From Halomonas sp. 328 (GTDB lineage: Bacteria > Pseudomonadota > Gammaproteobacteria > Pseudomonadales > Halomonadaceae), in NCBI RefSeq assembly GCF_015645095.1, contig NZ_JADOTW010000012.1, forward strand, positions 1 through 64,000: a stretch of DNA of 64,000 nt, written 5' to 3'. Below the pieces are notes generated by a model that saw nothing but the letters and a program-made list of their open reading frames with translations, did no database searches and had not been told where the DNA came from. Of this stretch, positions 34,944 to 43,435 are shown piece by piece. The position numbers and the translations under genes were made by a program. Every line of letters starts with the position of its first letter. Position 1 is the first letter of the stretch.

Positions 34944-36239
34944 CTAGTAGAGTAGTTGCGGCAGGAAGAGCACGATCCCCGGGAATACCAGCACCAGCAG
35001 CGCCCGTGCCATGCCGGCGAACCAGAAGGGCGTCACCCCGCGGAAGATGGTCCCCGTGGAGACGTCCGGCAACACCGCCCGCAACACGAAGACGTTCATT
35101 CCCACCGGCGGCGTGATCAGGCTGATCTCGATGACGATCACCACCAGGATGCCGAACCACACCAGATCGAAGCCCAGCCCCGCCACCACCGGGAAGAACA
35201 CCGGCACGGTGAGCAGCATCATCGACATGCTCTCGAAGACGCAGCCCAGCAGCACATAGATCGCCAGGATCACCAGGATCACCACGAAGGGCGCCACATT
35301 GAGGCCGTTGACGAAGGCCAGCAGGTCGTTGGGCAACCCCGCCCGGTTGATGAAGTTGGCGAAGATCAACGCCGTCAGCACCACCGCGAAGAGCATCGCC
35401 GTGGTGCGCACCGTGTCCATCAGCACGTTCATCACCACCTGGGGCGTCAGCGCCCGGCGCAGCAGGGCGATCACGAAGGCGCCCATGGCGCCGATGCCCG
35501 CCGCCTCGGTGGGGGTGAACACGCCGAGGTAGATGCCGCCGATCACCAGCACGAAGAGCGCCAGGGTGCTACCCACGCTCTTCAGGGCGGCAAAGCGCTC
35601 CGCCCAGGGCACCCGCTCCGCCGCCGGCCCGGCGCTGGGGTCACGCCACAGCACCCACTTCACCGCCAGCAGGTAGAGCACGATGCCGAGGACCCCGGGG
35701 ATAAAGCCCGCCGCGAACAGCTCGCGGATGCTGGTCTCGGTGAGAATGCCGTAGATCACCAGCATCACGCTGGGCGGAATCAGGATCCCCAGGGTGCCCC
35801 CGGCGGCGATCGACGCCGAGGCCAGGGAGTCGTGGTAACCGTATTTGCGCATCTGCGGCATGGCCACCCGCCCCATGGTGGCGGCGGTGGCCAGGCTCGA
35901 GCCGCAGATGGCACTGAAGCCGCCGCAGGCGACGATGGTGGCCATCGCCTGACCGCCCTTGCGGTGCCCCAGGAAGCCGTTGGAGGCCCGGAACAGGGCA
36001 TCCGAGAGCCCCGCATGGGAGACGAAGTTGCCCATCAGGATAAACAGCGGGATCACCGACAGGCCGTAGTCCATGGCGGTATCCACCACCCGCCGGGCGG
36101 CCATCGCCTCGGCGGCGTTCCAGTTACCGGTCAGGTAGTAGAAGCCCAGGAAGCCGACGATGCCCATGGCGAAGGCCAGCGGCAGGCGCAAAAAGACCAG
36201 CAGCAGCAGCGCCGCGAAACCGTAGAGTGCCTCGATCAT
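34944..36239 (-). CDS. dctM: TRAP transporter large permease subunit
   Basis: 431 residues, about twelve transmembrane segments, starting MIEALYGFAALLLLVFLRLPLAFAMG. The start overlaps the dctQ stop by 4 bp, typical of coupling. DctM features include FVSHAGLSDALFRA, GGFSAICGSSLATAATMGRVAMPQM and GTLGILIPPSVMLVIYG. It forms the sodium-driven transport channel together with DctQ, fed by the periplasmic DctP. Substrate is probably an organic acid; neither the sequence nor the context fixes which. Confidence 0.94.
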   Translation of the reverse strand: MIEALYGFAALLLLVFLRLPLAFAMGIVGFLGFYYLTGNWNAAEAMAARRVVDTAMDYGLSVIPLFILMGNFVSHAGLSDALFRASNGFLGHRKGGQAMATIVACGGFSAICGSSLATAATMGRVAMPQMRKYGYHDSLASASIAAGGTLGILIPPSVMLVIYGILTETSIRELFAAGFIPGVLGIVLYLLAVKWVLWRDPSAGPAAERVPWAERFAALKSVGSTLALFVLVIGGIYLGVFTPTEAAGIGAMGAFVIALLRRALTPQVVMNVLMDTVRTTAMLFAVVLTALIFANFINRAGLPNDLLAFVNGLNVAPFVVILVILAIYVLLGCVFESMSMMLLTVPVFFPVVAGLGFDLVWFGILVVIVIEISLITPPVGMNVFVLRAVLPDVSTGTIFRGVTPFWFAGMARALLVLVFPGIVLFLPQLLY

Positions 36240-36793
36240 GCCTTGTCCTCCGGGGGCGTCTCGCGCTCGGGGCTGAGCGGCCCGCCGCGCTCGATCACCC
36301 TGAGCCCCTCGAGCAGGTAGCCCAGGGCGCGCAGGGCCAGCAGCAGCGCCGAGAGGCCCAGCATCAGCGCCATCAGGTAAATCAGGTAGCCGAGCGGCAG
36401 CCGCAGGAACTCGGTGACGTCGCCCCAGGCGAAGGCCCGCTCGCCCAGCGCCCAGACCCGCCGGGTCATCACCCACAGGGCCGCGCAACAGACGCCATTG
36501 ACCACCAGCTGGCGGAACCAGATCAGGCCCCTGGGGAAGACCGCATCGAGCAGGTCGACGCTGATATGCGCCTCCCGCCAGCACACCACCGGCAGCGACA
36601 GGAAGACCACCGCCGCCAGCATCAGCTGGGTCAGCTCCACGGTGCCGAGGATGGGGTTATTGAAGAAGTAGCGGCCGGTGACATCGGCGGTGGTCAGCAG
36701 CATCAGGGCGAAGAGGGTGGCGCCCGCCACCCCCTCCAGGCCTCGCTGCATCACCAGACCGAGCCGCGCGGCGCGGGTCGCCAGGGTCTGCAT
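36236..36793 (-). CDS. dctQ: TRAP transporter small permease subunit
   Basis: 185 residues, four transmembrane segments. GVAGATLFALMLLTTADVTGRYFFNNPILGTVELTQLM near the N-terminus matches the DctQ signature (an Asp in helix 1, then GRY and an E-T-Q/M segment). The C-terminal tail is hydrophilic (ERGGPLSPERETPPEDKA). It lies 12 bases downstream of dctP and overlaps dctM by 4 bp, so dctPQM is one operon. Confidence 0.93.
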   Translation of the reverse strand: MQTLATRAARLGLVMQRGLEGVAGATLFALMLLTTADVTGRYFFNNPILGTVELTQLMLAAVVFLSLPVVCWREAHISVDLLDAVFPRGLIWFRQLVVNGVCCAALWVMTRRVWALGERAFAWGDVTEFLRLPLGYLIYLMALMLGLSALLLALRALGYLLEGLRVIERGGPLSPERETPPEDKA

Positions 36794-36805
36794 GGGTAGC
36801 TCCGC

Positions 36806-37876
36806 TTATTCGGCCGGCACGATGGTGTCCGGCACCAGGGCGGCCACGCCCTCTTCCTCGGCGGCGGCGGCCAGCTGCTCGCGGAAGAAGGCAATGGCGG
36901 CCTGGGCATCGACGCCACGGCTAGTGGTGACCGTCTCGGCCCAGTCGTCGACCAGGGTCTCGCTGATACCGCGCAGGGTCTCCAGGTCCTCGCCGTTGAG
37001 TTCGGTGAAGGTGTGCCCCTGCGCTTCGGCGAAGGCGACGCCACGCACGTCCACGGTATCGAACATATAACCGAAGAGGCGGGAGAGACGCTCGCCGGAG
37101 ACCGCCTCGATGGCCTCGCGATCCTCCGCGGAGATCTGGTCCCAGATCATCGGATTGACCACGATGGTGAAGCTGCCGCGATAGAAGCCGCCGTCCACCT
37201 TGAGGGTGTAGGGGAAGACCTCGGCGACGCGGAAGCTGCGCAGGCCTTCCGGCACCAGCATGGCACCGTCGATGACGCCCTGGGAGCCCGCCTCGTAGAC
37301 GCCGGTGGGCGGCAGGGCCACGCCGGTCAGCTCCAGGGCATTGGAGAGGTCACCCATCACGCCGCCACCGACGCGAATGCGCTTGGCGCGCAGGTCGTCC
37401 AGGGTCTCGTACTGTTCACGGCTGAAGATCCAGCCCGGGCCGTGCACGCCCGCGGCCACCACCTCGACGCCCCGATGCTCGCCGGCATCGGCCAGGTACT
37501 CCTGGTGGGTGCGCCAGTAGGCGGCGGAAGCATGCTCGGAGGAGAAGTCCTCGAAGGTGGGGAATTCGGGCAGCTTGGTCAGCTCGAAGCGACCGGTGTT
37601 ATAGCCATGGAAGACCCAGGTGGCATCGGCGATGCCGTCGGCCACCATCTCCATCTGGGAGGCGGGCGGCCCCATGTCGTGGACCACGTCGAGGGTCACT
37701 CGACCTTCGGTGGCCTCCTCGATCCAGGCCTTCCAGGTGGGCCAGACGATGGTGTTGATGCCATGGTTGGGGCCGGCCCAGGTGCTGACGGTGATGGTGG
37801 TCTGGGCCAGGGCCGAGGTGCTCAGGGACGCGGCGGCCAGGGCGCCGATCATCAGGCTGGCGGTCTTCTTGTACAT
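36806..37876 (-). CDS. dctP: TRAP transporter substrate-binding protein
   Basis: 356 residues from ATG 37876, which follows GGAGGGAG. Signal peptide MYKKTASLMIGALAAASLSTSALAQ has a likely cleavage after ALA. The mature domain has STWAGPNHGINT, VVHDMGPPASQMEMVADGIADATWVFHG and the family Arg region RVGGG. It delivers its ligand to DctQM encoded directly downstream. It is about as long as, and clearly homologous to, the orphan binding protein at 39123-40184; the shared HDMGPPASQM and GVALPPTGVYEA suggest related ligands. Confidence 0.93.
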   Translation of the reverse strand: MYKKTASLMIGALAAASLSTSALAQTTITVSTWAGPNHGINTIVWPTWKAWIEEATEGRVTLDVVHDMGPPASQMEMVADGIADATWVFHGYNTGRFELTKLPEFPTFEDFSSEHASAAYWRTHQEYLADAGEHRGVEVVAAGVHGPGWIFSREQYETLDDLRAKRIRVGGGVMGDLSNALELTGVALPPTGVYEAGSQGVIDGAMLVPEGLRSFRVAEVFPYTLKVDGGFYRGSFTIVVNPMIWDQISAEDREAIEAVSGERLSRLFGYMFDTVDVRGVAFAEAQGHTFTELNGEDLETLRGISETLVDDWAETVTTSRGVDAQAAIAFFREQLAAAAEEEGVAALVPDTIVPAE

Positions 37877-38541
37877 GGTCACTCCCTCCGTCGCCACCGG
37901 GTGGCGGCATGATTTGCTGTTGTTAGCTAGGGTGCGGACGAGGCCGCAAAGCGATACATTTTTTTGTATTTTTATCGATAGAAAGAAACACGTTGTGCAT
38001 ACAATGCCCGGCAGAGCCCCGCCGGCGCAATGGCGTCGCGACAAATGGCTAATAAGACATAGGTCTAAGCGGAGAAAAATCCTTTACTTTCAATGTATTG
38101 ACAATCTTGTAGCAAGCAAACAAGTAGTCGAGAAGCCATCATCGGAAAGCGCACGAAATAGCTGATATCGCCACCAACATCCTGTCATGCAGAAATATAA
38201 TCCAAACAAAATGCTAATATTTAGCCAGTTTCTTTGTGTCGCTTCCTAAACCCAAACAGGAAGGCTCCCACCAGGCCACGACTCATCTGGCCCTCCCCGC
38301 CGCGCTCGCCCAGCCATCGACGCCCCGACCACATCAACCACGAAATCGCCTCACGGCGGCGTCAGGCGGTATCGATTTCTTGCTGGGCTTTGTCTGAAAA
38401 GTCGGCGAGCGAAGGTCAGACAAGGCAAAAATCGGCGAAAAGACGGAGTTTACGCGGTGTAAATGAGTACTTTGATCGGACTCGCGCACGAGCCGGTTTT
38501 TAACGCCGTATGGCCGAGCACAGCCAGTTTTCGGACATAGC
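37877..38541. other. 665-base gap between dctP and the MarR gene
   Basis: The dctP-proximal third holds the promoter side, with a TTGT-GCAT-ACAA inverted repeat at 37993-38004. The middle (38010-38385) is AT-rich then GC-rich with no credible gene. The last 157 bases form a MITE-like element ending at the MarR stop codon. This is the longest non-coding stretch of the window. Confidence 0.6.
37993..38004. promoter_or_regulatory. Operator-like inverted repeat upstream of dctP
   Basis: TTGTGCATACAA has the same TTGT/ACAA arms as the ureide GntR sites but a 4-base instead of a 2-base centre. It may bind a related regulator; control by the ureide GntR protein is uncertain. Confidence 0.3.
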
Positions 38542-38542
38542 C
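38386..38542. mobile_element. Putative MITE (non-autonomous element), 157 bp
   Basis: The ends GGCTTTGTCTGAAAAGT and, on the other strand, GGCTATGTCCGAAAACT are terminal inverted repeats matching at 13 of 17 positions. The interior has no coding capacity but is rich in internal repeats. No clear target-site duplication is visible. The right end falls on the first base of the MarR stop codon (minus-strand TAG at 38544-38542). It resembles short dispersed elements I associate with Halomonas and relatives, but I cannot check copy number. Confidence 0.5.
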
Positions 38543-39018
38543 TAGGTCATACGCGCCAGCTGCCTCTCTAACTTACCCATCGCATTGAACAGGTCGCGAT
38601 ACTCCCCGGCGCCGAGGGTCGCCACCAGCTCCGCCTCCCAGGCGCGGGCCTGGGGCACCAGCTCCGCCAGTAGCGCCTCCCCCGCCGCGGTCAGCCTCAG
38701 GTAGTGCAGACGCTGATCGCTGGTGCAGGGGGTACGACGGATCAGGCCCCGCGCCTCCAGGGCCTGCACCGCCCGGGAGACCCGGGCCTTGTCCATCTGG
38801 GTCGCCTCGCGGATCCGGGTGGCCGTGAGTACGTCGCGATGACTGAGCCAGGCCAGCACCCGCCACTGGGAGACATTGAGCCCGTAGCGCGACTCGTACT
38901 GGCGCGCCAGGGCCTGACTGATGCGTTCCGCCAGGCTATTCAACCGGTAGGGCAGGAACTGCCCCAGGTCCAGCTCCGCCTTCGCCGGCGGCACCTCACG
39001 AGACGACCCGACACTCAT
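38542..39018 (-). CDS. MarR-family transcriptional regulator
   Basis: 158 residues from ATG 39018, which follows GAAGGAGGCGTG; a longer frame to 39066 is not needed. The winged helix has NVSQWRVLAWLSHRDVLTATRIREATQMDKARVSRAVQALEARGLI, then the wing SDQRLHYLRLTAAGEALL. Such regulators commonly control aromatic-acid degradation, and the homogentisate operon lies 1.5 kb away on the other side of a TRAP binding protein. The last residues are ARMT and the stop codon overlaps the edge of the MITE-like element, so the C-terminus may have been trimmed by insertion. Confidence 0.9.
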   Translation of the reverse strand: MSVGSSREVPPAKAELDLGQFLPYRLNSLAERISQALARQYESRYGLNVSQWRVLAWLSHRDVLTATRIREATQMDKARVSRAVQALEARGLIRRTPCTSDQRLHYLRLTAAGEALLAELVPQARAWEAELVATLGAGEYRDLFNAMGKLERQLARMT

Positions 39019-39122
39019 CACGCCTCCTTCACAGGACCGCTGGCACAGGAAAGGCGGCGCCGGCACGCATCCCCGCCGATGGCGGCCAGAGGGAGGCGCT
39101 GCATGGCAATGCCTCCCGGCCC

Positions 39123-40184
39123 TTAATGGGCCACAACCCGGGAAGCGATGCCCTCGGCCTCGGCGGCCTCGGCGAGTTGCTCATGGAAGTGCGCCAGGGC
39201 CACCTCTGCCTCGACGCCGCGGCGGGCCACGTCCGCGGACCAGGAGGTGATCAGCTCCGCGGTGATCTCCTGAAGCCGGGCGATATCGCTCTCGCCCAGG
39301 GCCTGGGTGACCTGACCGCTCTCTTCGCCGAAGGCCACGCCGCGCTCGTCGGAGATATCCATCATGTAGCCGAACAGCCGCGAGAGGTGCTCGCCGGAGA
39401 CCGCCTCGATGGCCGCGCGGTCTTCCGGGGAAACCCGATCCCAGAAGGCCGGGTTGACCACGATGGCGAAGCTGCCGCGGTAGAAGCCGCCATCCACCGT
39501 CAGGGTATGGGGCGCCACCTCGGCGACCCGGAAGCTACGCAGGCTCTCCAGGGTCAGCATGGCGCCATCCACCACGCCCTGGGAGGCCGCCTCGTAGACG
39601 CCGGTGGGCGGCAGGGCCACGCCGGTGACGCCCAGGGCCTCCGCCAGGCCGCTCATCACCCCGCCGCCGACCCGCAGGCGCTTGCCCGCCAGCCCATCGA
39701 GATCGGCCACGGCATCGCGAGTAAAGACCTGCCCCGGGCCATGCACCCCCATGGCCACCACGTCCACGCCGCGATGCTCGTTGGCCTGGGCCAGATGGGC
39801 CTGATGGGTGTGCCAGTAGGCGGCGGCGGCGTCCTCGGAGGAGAAGGGCTCGAAGGTGGGGAATTCCGGCAACTGGGTGGCCAGGAAACGGCCGGCCATA
39901 TGGGCATGGAAGATCCAGCTGGCATCGGCGATGCCGTCGGCCACGATATCCATCTGGGAGGCAGGGGGGCCCATGTCGTGGACCACCTCCAGGGTCACCC
40001 GCCCCTCGGTAGCCTCCTCGATCCAGGCCTGCCAGGTGGGCCAGACGATGGTGTTGACACCGTGGTTGGGGCCTCCCCAGGTGCTGACGGTGAGGGTGGT
40101 CTGGGCCTGAGTCTGGGCCAAGGCAGGGGCGCTCAGGCAGAGGGCGGCGGCGGCCCCCAGCAACAGGCGAGTGGCGTGATGCAT
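39123..40184 (-). CDS. Orphan TRAP substrate-binding protein (DctP paralog)
   Basis: 353 residues from ATG 40184 (AAGGAA upstream). Signal peptide MHHATRLLLGAAAALCLSAPALAQ. The mature protein is a close paralog of the 36806-37876 DctP: STWGGPNHGVNT, VVHDMGPPASQMDIVADGIADASWIFH, GVALPPTGVYEAASQGVVDGAM. No dctQ or dctM adjoins it. It is divergent from the homogentisate operon, so it may bring an aromatic acid to the nearby DctQM or to a permease elsewhere; this is inference. Confidence 0.9.
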   Translation of the reverse strand: MHHATRLLLGAAAALCLSAPALAQTQAQTTLTVSTWGGPNHGVNTIVWPTWQAWIEEATEGRVTLEVVHDMGPPASQMDIVADGIADASWIFHAHMAGRFLATQLPEFPTFEPFSSEDAAAAYWHTHQAHLAQANEHRGVDVVAMGVHGPGQVFTRDAVADLDGLAGKRLRVGGGVMSGLAEALGVTGVALPPTGVYEAASQGVVDGAMLTLESLRSFRVAEVAPHTLTVDGGFYRGSFAIVVNPAFWDRVSPEDRAAIEAVSGEHLSRLFGYMMDISDERGVAFGEESGQVTQALGESDIARLQEITAELITSWSADVARRGVEAEVALAHFHEQLAEAAEAEGIASRVVAH

Positions 40185-40303
40185 GGTCGAGTTCCTTGTC
40201 GTCGGACCGATGCGCGGCATCGGCATCATTGTTATGCGTTATCGCCGACACCTTGCCCGCCAATTGATCTCTTGCGCAACTACTTGCCGGTGAGAAATGG
40301 ACT

Positions 40304-40315
40304 AGACTTAAGTCT
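40304..40315. promoter_or_regulatory. Palindrome AGACTTAAGTCT before the homogentisate operon
   Basis: A perfect 12-bp palindrome in the divergent region between the orphan dctP and the MBL gene. With its flank it shares 14 bases, inverted, with 26653-26666. Confidence 0.45.
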
Positions 40316-40404
40316 GATCGCCAATTAAGCCACTGATTTGACATGAGTCATGGCGAGAATCGGTCGATGAAGACGACGGAGGGCGCGAAGCCGGCTGGAC
40401 AACA

Positions 40405-40420
40405 AGTTTCAATAGAAACT
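40405..40420. promoter_or_regulatory. Palindrome AGTTTC-AATA-GAAACT, MarR-type operator candidate
   Basis: A perfect 6+6 inverted repeat about 65 bases before the MBL start. Size and symmetry suit a MarR dimer, and the MarR gene at 38542-39018 is the nearest candidate. No second copy was found in the window. Confidence 0.45.
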
Positions 40421-40483
40421 ATTATCCCGACACACCAACGACAAGGCGCCGCCCCTGCGCCCCCCCGACCGAGCGGAGGAACC

Positions 40484-41452
40484 ATGAGCAAGAAGTTCGC
40501 ATCCCACGCCGATACCGAAGAGAAGCAGGTCAGCTTCACCCAGCTCGCCGACGGCCTCTACGCCTACACCGCCGAGGGCGACCCCAACACCGGCATCATC
40601 ATCGGCGACGACAGCGTCATGGTGGTGGACACCCAGGCCACCCCGATCATGGCCCAGGACGTGATCCGCCGGATCCGCGAAATCACCGACCTGCCCATCA
40701 AGCATGTGGTGATGAGCCACTACCATGCGGTGCGGGTGCTGGGTGCCTCCGCCTACGAGGCCGAGAACATCTACGCCAGCCGCAATACCTACGACCTGAT
40801 CGTGGAGCGCGGCCAGCAGGACTACGAATCCGAGGTGGGCCGCTTCCCGCGCCTCTTCCAGGGCGTCGATTCGGTACCGGGCCTGACCTGGCCGAACATC
40901 GTCTTCGAGCGCGAGCTGACCGTCTTCATGGGCAGCCGCGAGGTGCGCATCATGCACCTGGGCAAGGGCCACACCAAGGGCGACACCGTGGTCTGGCTGC
41001 CCAAGGAGAAGGTGCTCTTCTCCGGCGACCAGGTGGAGTACGGCGCCACCCCCTACAGCGGCGACGCCTACCACGAGGAGTGGCCGGCCACCCTCGACAA
41101 GCTGCTGGCCCTCGAGCCCGAGCAGCTGGTGCCGGGTCGCGGCGACGCCCTGACCACCCCGGAGAAGTGCCGCGAGGCCATCGAGGGCACCCGCGACTTC
41201 CTGCTGACCATGTACAACAGCGTCAAGGCGGGCAAGGCCGCCGGCAAGTCGCTCTCCGAGTGCTATGCCGAGACCTACGCGCTGATGAAGCCCAAGTACG
41301 GCCACTGGGTGATCTTCGATCACTGCCTGCCCTTCGATATCACCCGTTGCTATGACGAGGCCGGTGGCGAGTACCCGGACCCGCGCATCTGGACCGCCGA
41401 GCGCGACCAGCAGATGTGGCACTCCCTGCAGGAAGTGGTCGAGAACCAGTAA
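40484..41452 (+). CDS. MBL-fold protein with a non-canonical metal motif
   Basis: 322 residues from ATG 40484, which follows GGAGGAACC. The metallo-beta-lactamase fold is recognised from NTGIIIGDDSVMVVDTQATP, HLGKGHTKGDTVVWLPKEKVLFSGDQVEYG and the overall length. The HxHxDH motif reads SHYHAVRVLG (near residue 77), lacking the Asp and third His, and the usual final GH appears as GRGD. The metal site is therefore altered. It is the first gene of the operon leading to mhaA-like, DUF2783 and hmgA genes, so a role in aromatic-acid catabolism, perhaps thioester or lactone hydrolysis, is likely but unproven. Confidence 0.82.
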   Translation: MSKKFASHADTEEKQVSFTQLADGLYAYTAEGDPNTGIIIGDDSVMVVDTQATPIMAQDVIRRIREITDLPIKHVVMSHYHAVRVLGASAYEAENIYASRNTYDLIVERGQQDYESEVGRFPRLFQGVDSVPGLTWPNIVFERELTVFMGSREVRIMHLGKGHTKGDTVVWLPKEKVLFSGDQVEYGATPYSGDAYHEEWPATLDKLLALEPEQLVPGRGDALTTPEKCREAIEGTRDFLLTMYNSVKAGKAAGKSLSECYAETYALMKPKYGHWVIFDHCLPFDITRCYDEAGGEYPDPRIWTAERDQQMWHSLQEVVENQ

Positions 41453-41517
41453 CCCCCCGCGCTCGCTGACCCCAGGACACCCCCGCGGCCCGGTAACGGG
41501 TCGCGGTCGGAGGAGCC

Positions 41518-43224
41518 ATGCCGAATACCTACAAGAATCCCGTCTACCCTTACCGCCGGCCGCCGGAGCTGGACCGGGCCGAGATTCGCCACTGCCCGGT
41601 GGTGATCATCGGTGGCGGCCCCTCGGGGCTGGCCGCGGCCATCGACCTGGCCCAGCAGGGCATCGATAGTGTGCTGCTGGACGACAACAACACCGTCAGC
41701 GTCGGTTCCCGGGCCATCTGCTTCGCCAAGCGCACCCTGGAGATCATGGATCGCCTCGGTTGCGCCCAGCCCATGCTCGACAAGGGCGTCACCTGGCAGC
41801 TCGGAAAGGTCTTCTTCCAGGAGCGCCAGGTCTATGAGTTCAACCTGTTGCCGGAGGATGGCCACCGGGTACCGGCCTTTATCAACCTGCAGCAGTACTA
41901 CTTCGAGGAGTACCTGGTCGAGCGCACCGAGGCCTTCCCCGAGCGCATCGACCTGCGCTGGAAGCACCAGGTGATCGAGGTCGACAGCCAGGCCGAGCGC
42001 ACCCTGGTGACGGTGCGCACCGAGGATGGCGACTACCGCCTGGCCTGCGACTACCTGCTGGTGGCCGATGGCGCCAACAGCCGCATCCGCGACATGCTGG
42101 GCCTGGAATGCCAGGGCCAGGTGTTCCAGGACCGCTTCCTGATCGCCGACGTGGTGATGAAGGCGGACTTCCCCACCGAGCGCTGGTTCTGGTTCGACCC
42201 GCCCTTCCACCCCAATCAGTCGGTGCTGCTGCACAAGCAGCCAGACAACGTCTGGCGCATCGACTTCCAGCTGGGCTGGGAGGCCGACCCGGAAGAAGAG
42301 AAGAAGGAAGCGAACATCCGCCCCCGGGTGCAGGCCATGCTCGGCGACGACGTGGAGTTCGAGCTGGAGTGGGCCAGCGTCTACACCTTCCGCTGCCGCA
42401 AGATGGACAGCTTCATCCACCGGCGGGTCTTCTTCATGGGCGACGCCGCCCACCAGGTCTCGCCCTTCGGCGCCCGAGGCGCCAACGGCGCCATCCAGAG
42501 CGTGGAGAACCTGACCTGGAAGCTGGCCCGGGTGCTCAAGGGCCAGGCGCCCGCGGCGCTGCTCGCCACCTATGACGACGAGCGCCAGCACGGGGCGGCG
42601 GAGAACATCCTCAACTCCACCCGGGCCACCGATTTCATCACCCCCAAGAGCCGCGTCAGCCGCCTCTTCCGGGACACCACCCTGGAGCTGGCCGAGCACT
42701 ACGACTTCGCCCGCACCCTGGTCAACAGCGGTCGCCTGTCGATGCCCTGCCGCTACGATGGCTCGCCCCTCAATGGCGACGACGCCGCGGGCCTGCCCGT
42801 CGAGCTGCGCCCGGGCAGCCCCGCCAAGGACGCGCCGGTGCGCCTGGCCGGCGAAGACGCCTGGCTGCTCAACCAGTTGGGGGATCGTTTCGTGCTGCTG
42901 CTGGATGCCCGGGAGGCTGGCCCGGCCGGCCGCGCCGCCGAACTGCAAGCCCTGCTGGATCGCCAGCCGGACCTCGACCTGCTGCTGCTGGGGCCGGCCC
43001 CACAGGCCCTGGCCGATTTGCCGCGTTGCCGCCAGATCGAGGACGCCCAGGGGCTGGTGGCCAGCCGCTACGGCCTGACCCCGGGAGCCGGCTACCTGCT
43101 GCGTCCCGACCAACACGTCGCCGCCCGCTGGCCCGAGTGTCGCGTCGAGGCGGTGGAGCACGCCCTGGCCACGGCCCTGGGCCAGCACCTGACCGCCGCG
43201 GAGGTGACCCATGTCACGGCTTAA
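41518..43224 (+). CDS. mhaA: FAD-dependent aromatic hydroxylase, MhpA/MhaA-like (probable 3-hydroxyphenylacetate 6-hydroxylase)
   Basis: 568 residues, group A flavoprotein monooxygenase. The FAD fold has VVIIGGGPSGLAAAIDLAQQG, the DG motif is LLVADGANSRIRDML, and the GD motif is FFMGDAAHQVSPFGARGANGAI. The C-terminal ~150 residues form the thioredoxin-like tail of this group. In Pseudomonas putida U, MhaA with small partner MhaB hydroxylates 3-hydroxyphenylacetate to homogentisate. Here the gene overlaps a 68-residue DUF2783 gene and is followed by hmgA, fitting that role. GGAGGAGCC precedes the ATG. Function of this copy is inferred from context. Confidence 0.8.
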   Translation: MPNTYKNPVYPYRRPPELDRAEIRHCPVVIIGGGPSGLAAAIDLAQQGIDSVLLDDNNTVSVGSRAICFAKRTLEIMDRLGCAQPMLDKGVTWQLGKVFFQERQVYEFNLLPEDGHRVPAFINLQQYYFEEYLVERTEAFPERIDLRWKHQVIEVDSQAERTLVTVRTEDGDYRLACDYLLVADGANSRIRDMLGLECQGQVFQDRFLIADVVMKADFPTERWFWFDPPFHPNQSVLLHKQPDNVWRIDFQLGWEADPEEEKKEANIRPRVQAMLGDDVEFELEWASVYTFRCRKMDSFIHRRVFFMGDAAHQVSPFGARGANGAIQSVENLTWKLARVLKGQAPAALLATYDDERQHGAAENILNSTRATDFITPKSRVSRLFRDTTLELAEHYDFARTLVNSGRLSMPCRYDGSPLNGDDAAGLPVELRPGSPAKDAPVRLAGEDAWLLNQLGDRFVLLLDAREAGPAGRAAELQALLDRQPDLDLLLLGPAPQALADLPRCRQIEDAQGLVASRYGLTPGAGYLLRPDQHVAARWPECRVEAVEHALATALGQHLTAAEVTHVTA

Positions 43225-43417
43225 TCTTGCCCCCAATTTCAGCGACCCAGATGCCTTCTACGCGGCGCTCACCGCACTCCACCGGGAGCGCAGCGACGAG
43301 GAGAGCGAGCGCATCAATGCTCGCCTGATCCTGCTGCTGGCCAACCATGTCGGCAACCAAGCGGTGCTGGAGGAGGCGCTGCACATCGCCGCCGCACCGG
43401 CACCCCAGGAACGGTAA
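43211..43417 (+). CDS. mhaB: DUF2783 small protein, probable coupling partner of the hydroxylase (MhaB-like)
   Basis: 68 residues, starting ATG 43211 inside the end of mhaA (14-bp overlap) with GGAGGTGACCC as a strong binding site. It is all-helical with a central DEESERINARLILLLANHVG, the DUF2783 pattern. The small MhaB protein of P. putida U is needed for coupled hydroxylation and is of similar size. A second DUF2783 protein (53907-54107) sits next to the other flavin hydroxylase of the window, which supports an obligate pairing. Confidence 0.8.
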   Translation: MSRLNLAPNFSDPDAFYAALTALHRERSDEESERINARLILLLANHVGNQAVLEEALHIAAAPAPQER

Positions 43418-43435
43418 TTTCGAGAGGATATCACC

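Noticed and set aside
38234-38503. 89-codon ORF across the dctP-MarR gap
   Set aside because: It runs into the MITE-like element, has no RBS, and its Arg/Pro/Ser composition matches no family.
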